Of a stretch of DNA of 10,999 bases, positions 7,485-10,999 are shown piece by piece. The DNA lies in contig JAJZKY010000091.1 of NCBI GenBank assembly GCA_021803885.1, forward strand, positions 1-10,999, in the 5' to 3' direction. The position numbers and the translations under genes were made by a program. Numbering within the stretch: the stretch's first letter is position 1; the number at the start of each line of letters is the position of its first letter. This stretch comes from Planctomycetota bacterium (lineage in GTDB: Bacteria > Planctomycetota > Phycisphaerae > WQYP01 > JAJZKY01). Below the pieces are notes generated by a model. It saw nothing but the letters and a program-made list of their open reading frames with translations, did not search any database and was not told the DNA's origin.

Positions 7485-8458
7485 CTCGATTGCAGCAATC
7501 GTTGTGACGTACAACCGCAAGGAACTCTTGATGGAGTGCCTAGCGGCGCTCATAGGGCAGAGCCAGCATCTGGATATCATCTATATCATAGACAATGCAA
7601 GCACGGATGGAACTCCGGACCTTCTCCGCGAACGTCAATTCATGAACCATCCCAGGATTTCCTATCATCGGATGCCGACGAATGGGGGGGGGGGCAGGTG
7701 GTTTCCGGAGCGGCTTGGAAATTGCATATCAGAACGGCCATGACTGGTTCTGGATAATGGACGATGACGCCATTGCGAAAACTGATGCGTTGGCGCAAAT
7801 GATCCCGCACCTAAATTACGGCGAAATTTGCGCGCTGGCAAATCTCAAGATTGATTCTGTTGGCGAAGTTCAGCATTTTCACCTCGGCAAAGCCACGACC
7901 TGGAATCCTTTAGCTCGTGATCTTATCAATCCTATTAGACCCGCGGATTATGAAAACAAGGACCATGTCGAGATTGAATTCTCGTCCTTCGTAGGCCTGC
8001 TGGTAAATCGATACGCGGTCGAGCAGATTGGTTTTCCGAATCAAGATTTCTTTATCCATTACGATGACTATGAATATTGCCTCCGAATGCGTCAGGTGGG
8101 AAAGATCGTGTTAGTTCCCAAGAGCGTGATCATCCATAAGTCATCACACTTGGTCCAGTCACGCAAACGGTTCCTTTTCCTTTCAGGGGTATCTCACAGT
8201 TTGCGCGCTCACTGCTTCCACTATTTCAGCTATAGGAATCGCACCTGGATCGTTAAACAATATGTTGGCCTAGGTCTTCTGGGGACTACGGTGTGGGCAG
8301 CAGTTCATTTCGCGAGGCAGGTCCTGAAGGCGACCTTATTTGAACGTGATCATTACTGTACACGTGTATATGTGCTGTTCCGAGCTCACCTTGACGGGCT
8401 CAGCAATCGTTTTGATAACTCTTTCCCCATGCAAGTCATGAACGGTAAGATGAGTTAA
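7477..8458 (+). pseudogene. Family 2 glycosyltransferase, frameshifted at an 11-G tract (possibly phase-variable)
   Basis: GT2 (GT-A fold, COG1216-like) transferase that would add a sugar to the lipid-linked repeat on the cytoplasmic side. The N-terminal part reads MNNSIAAIVVTYNRKELL, then IIYIIDNASTDGT (donor-site Asp region) up to PTN. At the G run (7684-7694) the frame is lost. The rest continues one frame over from 7685: GGGAGGFRSGLEIAYQNG, then WFWIMDDDA (DXD-type metal site), and IHYDDYEYCLRMR (acceptor or catalytic DDxE region), to TAA 8456-8458. With ten Gs the two parts would join as NGGGAGGF, the exact N-x-GG-AGGF family motif, giving about 326 aa. The start is ATG 7477, just after GAGAGAC. 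Since glf is in the locus, a galactofuranosyltransferase is possible; that is inference. As sequenced, the first frame terminates at 7743. Confidence 0.85.
7684..7694 (+). repeat. Homopolymer tract of 11 G inside the glycosyltransferase
   Basis: Eleven consecutive G residues lie in the codons for the conserved glycine-rich loop of the GT2 enzyme. The number needed for the open frame is 10 (or 7 or 13). Tracts of this length are prone to slippage in replication and are also prone to sequencing miscalls. Confidence 0.9.
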
Positions 8459-8483
8459 AATGAAAGGTAAGAGCCGGGATGAA

Positions 8484-8608
8484 TTGCGCTCGAAAGCGAT
8501 GCAACAGCGATCCATCACGCAGAAGGCGCCGGGTTCGGGCACGATCTCGTCGAGGATTTTGATATCCTGTATCTTACCTTCGATAATGCGGATGAAAGTG
8601 GAAGTATG
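8484..8608 (-). pseudogene. Fragment of an IS4-like transposase (unrelated copy)
   Basis: Reading the minus strand gives TFIRIIEGKIQDIKILDEIV followed by PEPGAFCVMDRCCIAFER. It strongly resembles the stretch around the second catalytic Asp of IS4-type DDE transposases (usual form: DGK.HDVN.LDEI.PE.GAFYVMDRGY.DF.RL). Only about 40 residues are left, the usual Gly-Tyr after MDR is replaced by Cys-Cys, and neither flank continues the match. It sits just after the glycosyltransferase stop. It is clearly different from the transposase at 8802-10064, so it records a separate, older insertion that has since been mostly lost. Confidence 0.7.
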
Positions 8609-8780
8609 TGGTGGCCCTGGTGGTTCGGACGGGTTTTTCGGGTTTTTAAGTGGAAAGATTGCTCGTGGTAGTCGAGGCGGTGGAAATGTGAAAATCGGCT
8701 TCATCGATTTTCAAGGTCTTGTGGGAAGGACGGGAAACGATTGTATCGTTTTTCCCCGCTTTCCGCAAGACCGGCATTTC
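8609..8780. other. Non-coding stretch between IS4-like fragment and IS4-family element
   Basis: No convincing gene. It holds the long palindrome (8715-8772) and a short direct repeat of CGGGTTTTT (8629-8637 and 8638-8646). The plus-strand open frame that crosses it (8460-8849) is antisense to transposase remnants and has no family features, so I do not call it a gene. Confidence 0.5.
8715..8772. repeat. Long imperfect palindrome (hairpin)
   Basis: The left arm 8715-8741 (begins GGTCTTG, ends AAACGAT) pairs with the right arm 8745-8772 (begins ATCGTT, ends CAAGACC). The loop is about 3 nt (TGT), with a few mismatches and one bulge. The arms are purine-rich on the left and pyrimidine-rich on the right. 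There is no T-run after either side, so it is not a standard intrinsic terminator. It ends 8 nt before the left inverted repeat of the IS4-family element. It may be the remains of a small palindromic element or an IS end. Confidence 0.75.
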
Positions 8781-8801
8781 CAGGACTTTCCCCACAATTT
8801 C

Positions 8802-10064
8802 TCAGGCTGGCCAAATGAGAGCCAGTTCCAGTTGTGCGTCCGGGGGTGATTCTTGTGGCGGCCGGAAGGTGCTGCCGGAGAGAAGGCGCCGAATTCCGTC
8901 TGCCAAGGCGTAAAAGCGGAAGGGCGGAATGCCGAAGAATCGCTGCGAGATGACGAGCAACTTCTCGGCCAAGATGCGCAGCTTCATCTGCTGTCCCAGA
9001 TAGGTTGCGGCAAAGTAAGCCGCGGCAGTCACCAGCACGACTAAGTTCTTCAACCTGCGGTACTTCATCACCCGGATATCTTCCAGGTTGTAGCTTTGTT
9101 TGACGAAGCGGAAAGTCTCCTCAATTTTCCACCTGGTCCAATAGATCTGGGCCGCCCACCAAAGGCTTTCCGAGTCCCGCGCTCGCAGTTTGAGATTGGT
9201 GACAAGCAGGATTGGCTGCTCGCCAAAGCCGGCCACCACGACCAGCCAGAGCGGCTCGTCGCGACCCACAAGACGGAAAGGCTGGGCGCCGTAATGCAGG
9301 TCGTAGGTTCTCTCCTGGCCTTTGTCGATCTTCACCACGCGCGCCTGATGGCGCAGCCGGCAGCCAGCCGCCACCTCAGCCACGCTGCGCAGTCGGCCGC
9401 GCCGGTCGCGCACCATGCGGTCTCCGACCGCGCGGATGACAAAGCGCAAGCCCTTGTCCAGCAAGGGTTCCAGCAGCTTCTTGCGATCGCAGCCGCGGTC
9501 CATTGTCCAGATGCCGCGGCCGTTCAGAGAACGGTTGGCCGCGTCGACGACAGAGAGAATCTCGGCGTTCTCGCTGCGGAATTCCTTGGCCTTGGTCGAA
9601 AACAGCTTCTGGCATACAGGCACGATCTCGTTGCCATGAACCTCAGCCGCGGTCACGTCCACCAGCCAATAGCCCGGGTGCGTCTCGCCCGAGCTGCCAT
9701 CCCAGACCGTCGCCAGGTGTTCCATCTTCTGGGCATACTCTTTGCGAATGTCGCTCAGGTCCAGCGCCAGCACCGTGTCTTCGCAAATGCGCCTGCTGGC
9801 CATCTCGACTAACTTATTGGTCAGTTCATCCTCTAACTCAGCGTGCTTCAAGTTGCGCGACAAACGCTTCTCGGTGCGGATCAGTGGGATCGCTTCGCCG
9901 AGCGCGCGGCCGATGTTACTGAGTTTTACGTCCTGGCTGGACTGGATGCCGTACAGCATCTGCGCAACAAATTTGCCGAGCGGCTTGGAAAGACCGCCGC
10001 ACAGCTGGTCTGAGAACTTCGTCAGTTGGGCTTTCAAACGGGAGCGGACTTTGCTATCGTTCAC
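8802..10064 (-). CDS. IS4-family transposase (DDE, YREK type)
   Basis: DDE transposase of 420 aa that would cut and paste this element. Catalytic positions visible: Asp in LALDLSDI (D102), Asp in WTMDRGCD (D189), and the IS4 signature Y-(2)-R-(3)-E-(6)-K in IYWTRWKIEETFRFVKQ (Y308, R311, E315, K322). The spacing matches the signature exactly. The C-terminal part ends ELALIWPA, with the stop at 8802-8804 inside the left inverted repeat. The start is GTG (10064 reading left). A GGAG lies some 14 nt upstream and no better ribosome site is seen, fitting the usual low expression of transposases. The frame is complete with all catalytic residues, so it may still be active. By eye its GC is higher than the polysaccharide genes. 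Confidence 0.93.
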   Translation of the reverse strand: MNDSKVRSRLKAQLTKFSDQLCGGLSKPLGKFVAQMLYGIQSSQDVKLSNIGRALGEAIPLIRTEKRLSRNLKHAELEDELTNKLVEMASRRICEDTVLALDLSDIRKEYAQKMEHLATVWDGSSGETHPGYWLVDVTAAEVHGNEIVPVCQKLFSTKAKEFRSENAEILSVVDAANRSLNGRGIWTMDRGCDRKKLLEPLLDKGLRFVIRAVGDRMVRDRRGRLRSVAEVAAGCRLRHQARVVKIDKGQERTYDLHYGAQPFRLVGRDEPLWLVVVAGFGEQPILLVTNLKLRARDSESLWWAAQIYWTRWKIEETFRFVKQSYNLEDIRVMKYRRLKNLVVLVTAAAYFAATYLGQQMKLRILAEKLLVISQRFFGIPPFRFYALADGIRRLLSGSTFRPPQESPPDAQLELALIWPA

Positions 10065-10083
10065 GCGGGGCGTCTCCGTGAGA

Positions 10084-10107
10084 GGAATTTTCCGGGCGGA
10101 AAATCCC
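10084..10107 (-). promoter_or_regulatory. Hairpin in the transposase leader of the IS4-family element
   Basis: GGAATTTTCC (10084-10093) and GGAAAATCCC (10098-10107) form a 10-bp stem, with one wobble pair and a GGGC loop. It lies 20 nt upstream of the GTG start on the minus strand. In the IS4-family elements IS10 and IS50, leader hairpins limit transposase translation from transcripts that read in from outside. A similar role here is inference. Confidence 0.45.
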
Positions 10108-10207
10108 TTCTACCACGAATCGCGCCCCGCCCACTTCTCGATCAGGACATGACGCTCATTTTATTGCGATTACGCTCCAAACCCTGAAATTTGTGGGGAA
10201 AGTCCTG

Positions 10208-10575
10208 CAGCTGTGACATCCTCCCAGGCTTGATTGGGCCGGGTGATCGCGAGGCCGCGCAGCAGATACGGATAGATCTTGTGGCCCGGACCGGGTTTCG
10301 ACGTGTTCGGCTTGCGATAGAGCGCCTCGATGCCCATGCGCCGCATCAGCGTGCGCACGTGCCGCCGGCCTGCTTCAAGACCTTGTTGGCTGCGCATGTC
10401 GCGCAACATGCGACTGCCGGCAAACGGATAGTTCAGGTGCAGCTCGTCGATGCGCCGCATCAGTATCAAGGTCTACGTCCGAGATCGGCCGCGGACGATA
10501 GTAGACGGTCGAGCGGCTCACTCCCAACTCTTCCGCCTGGCGGCAAATCGGTAACTTGTGCTCGGGGTCGATCAT
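10208..10575 (-). pseudogene. IS3-family transposase OrfB, 5' part only, frameshifted and truncated
   Basis: OrfB (integrase-type transposase) N-terminal part. ATG at 10575 reads MIDPEHKLPICRQAEELGVS and then RSTVYYRPRPISDVDL. One extra base after the DVDL codons (about 10466-10472) shifts the frame. The homologous sequence goes on as LMRRIDELHLNYPFAGSRML, then RHVRTLMRRMGIEALYRKPN and ITRPNQAW followed by E-D-V-T. This is the HTH_21 and early linker part just before the first catalytic Asp region (normally NQ.WA.DITYIP). The sequence then runs straight into the IS4 end at 10207. The catalytic core (rve, DDE) is missing. The start overlaps the orfA stop by ATGA. Confidence 0.88.
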
Positions 10576-10877
10576 CGCTTTGCGCTCAGCAAACCCACCT
10601 TGACGAGCGCAGTTTCTAAAAAATCGTTGGCGAGCGCCAATTCGCCGATCTTGGCCTGCATCCGGGTCACATCGACTTTGGTCTGCTCCTCAGCTTTGTC
10701 CTCGCCAAAAACGGCGGCGGCACTCTCGGTCAACCGTGCCTTCCAGTCGGTGATCTGGTTGGGGTGGACATCGAACTCCTGGGCCAGTTCGGCCAGCGTC
10801 TTGTCCCCCTTCAGGGCGGCCAGGGCCACCTTCGCCTTAAACGCTGCTCTGTGGGTCCGGCGTGGGCGTCGTGACAT
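10572..10877 (-). CDS. IS3-family transposase OrfA
   Basis: Complete OrfA of 101 aa. It is the DNA-binding partner that, with OrfB or as an OrfAB fusion, binds the IS ends. A helix-turn-helix of the HTH_Tnp_1 type covers about residues 9-50 (FKAKVALAALKGDKTLAELA, then FDVHPNQITDWK). A heptad-type leucine-zipper stretch follows (VDVTRMQAKIGELALANDFL, about 68-87). The start is ATG at 10877, with a strong AAGAGGAG at 10883-10890 in complement. The stop overlaps the OrfB ATG (ATGA). A T TTT TTA heptamer in frame at 10617-10623 could allow -1 frameshifting into OrfB. With OrfB destroyed, this copy cannot move by itself. Confidence 0.9.
   Translation of the reverse strand: MSRRPRRTHRAAFKAKVALAALKGDKTLAELAQEFDVHPNQITDWKARLTESAAAVFGEDKAEEQTKVDVTRMQAKIGELALANDFLETALVKVGLLSAKR
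10617..10623 (-). promoter_or_regulatory. Candidate -1 ribosomal frameshift heptamer T TTT TTA in orfA
   Basis: On the minus strand the orfA codons GAT TTT TTA contain T TTT TTA in the correct zero-frame register. A -1 slip gives an open frame (AGA AAC TGC and on) that enters OrfB at its ATG without a stop. IS3-family elements commonly make OrfAB this way, usually with A-rich heptamers. Confidence 0.5.
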
Positions 10878-10882
10878 TGTTG

Positions 10883-10890
10883 CTCCTCTT
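10883..10890 (-). promoter_or_regulatory. Strong ribosome-binding site of IS3 orfA
   Basis: AAGAGGAG in complement, about 5 nt upstream of the ATG at 10877. It is the clearest Shine-Dalgarno match in the window and fixes the orfA start. Confidence 0.7.
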
Positions 10891-10999
10891 TTCTGCCATC
10901 TTAATGGCTGTCAAGGAACAATCCCTCCACTCAGTCCGCTGTCCGAATTTCCGCAGCCGGCTCACACCTCGCCCAGGGACACACGTTCAAGGATAAGTC

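Larger units (their letters stand above)
8781..10207 (-). mobile_element. IS4-family insertion sequence, complete
   Basis: An element of about 1.43 kb bounded by inverted repeats. The left end begins CAGGACTTTCCCCACA at 8781, and the complement of the right end begins with the same 16 bases at 10207. Matching then continues imperfectly for about 10 more bases. It contains one transposase reading right to left, and its stop codon lies inside the left repeat. The flanks (GGCATTTC on the left, CAGCTGTG on the right) do not show an obvious target-site duplication. This suggests that the insertion site was later rearranged, or that the exact tips differ by a few bases from my call. Confidence 0.8.
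10208..10960 (-). mobile_element. IS3-family insertion sequence, truncated at the IS4-element end
   Basis: Contains orfA and the first third of orfB. The left half is missing, and the IS4-family element abuts at 10207. The upstream end of the element is not resolved. The leader (10878-10960) includes a small palindrome, GCCAT-TAAG-ATGGC in complement at 10895-10908. It also has a stretch reading TGCGGAAATTCGGACAG in complement at about 10941-10957, which has the look of an IS3 terminal repeat. No matching second repeat is in the window to confirm it. Confidence 0.7.

Noticed and set aside
8715..8772. The palindrome as an intrinsic terminator for the polysaccharide operon
   Set aside because: No U-rich run follows the stem on either strand, and more than 250 nt of IS debris separates it from the last gene.
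8460..8849. Plus-strand open frame of 129 codons directly after the glycosyltransferase
   Set aside because: It is antisense to a transposase relic, crosses the palindrome and the IS end, and has low-complexity glycine-rich content with no family features.
9096..9812. Long plus-strand open frame (238 codons) inside the IS4-family element
   Set aside because: It lies opposite a clear DDE transposase with all catalytic residues. High GC produces such antisense frames.
10886..10914. TTGACA (complement, 10909-10914) as the -35 box of the IS3 element
   Set aside because: No acceptable -10 hexamer lies at 16-18 nt, so I do not call a promoter.
1..10999. CRISPR array, tRNA or rRNA genes
   Set aside because: No regularly spaced direct repeats and no cloverleaf or rRNA-like conserved sequence were seen on either strand by eye.

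Overview
The window looks like one end of a Wzx/Wzy-type exopolysaccharide, capsule or O-antigen locus. Most genes are on the plus strand, and the 3' end is invaded by insertion sequences on the minus strand. The organism is a Gram-negative-type bacterium of moderate GC. The SLBB export protein tail (PEK..GGS..W.N.IG.AQI), the general gene style and the IS types suggest Acidobacteriota. That placement is an inference from remembered family features, not a database result.

Layout: 1-987 is the broken 3' part of a Wza/SLBB-type polysaccharide export gene. 988-1293 holds a second, more decayed copy of the same gene's 3' end. 1377-5813 is a tight run of four genes, each overlapping the next by 4 nt: a Wzz/GumC-type chain-length protein, a Wzx-type flippase, UDP-galactopyranose mutase (glf) and a SAM-dependent methyltransferase. 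After a 45-nt gap comes a Wzy-like polymerase (5859-7214). 7214-7484 appears to be the stump of an internally deleted GT4 glycosyltransferase. A family-2 glycosyltransferase (7477-8458) follows, frameshifted in an 11-G homopolymer.

8459-10999 is IS territory. It holds a short fragment of one IS4-like transposase (about 8484-8608), a long imperfect palindrome (8715-8772), a complete IS4-family element with a 420-aa YREK transposase (8781-10207, minus), and an IS3-family element (minus) whose orfB is cut off at the IS4 end. The missing half of orfB is not on the other side, so the region has been rearranged.

Working together: Glf would make UDP-galactofuranose, glycosyltransferases would build a repeat unit on a lipid carrier, Wzx would flip it, Wzy would polymerise it, the Wzz-like protein would set chain length, and the export protein would carry the chain through the outer membrane. 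As sequenced, the flip, polymerise and length-control parts and glf are intact. Both visible glycosyltransferases and both export-gene ends are broken. The pathway is therefore off, completed by genes outside the window, or partly switchable at the poly-G tract. No tRNA, rRNA or CRISPR array was seen.
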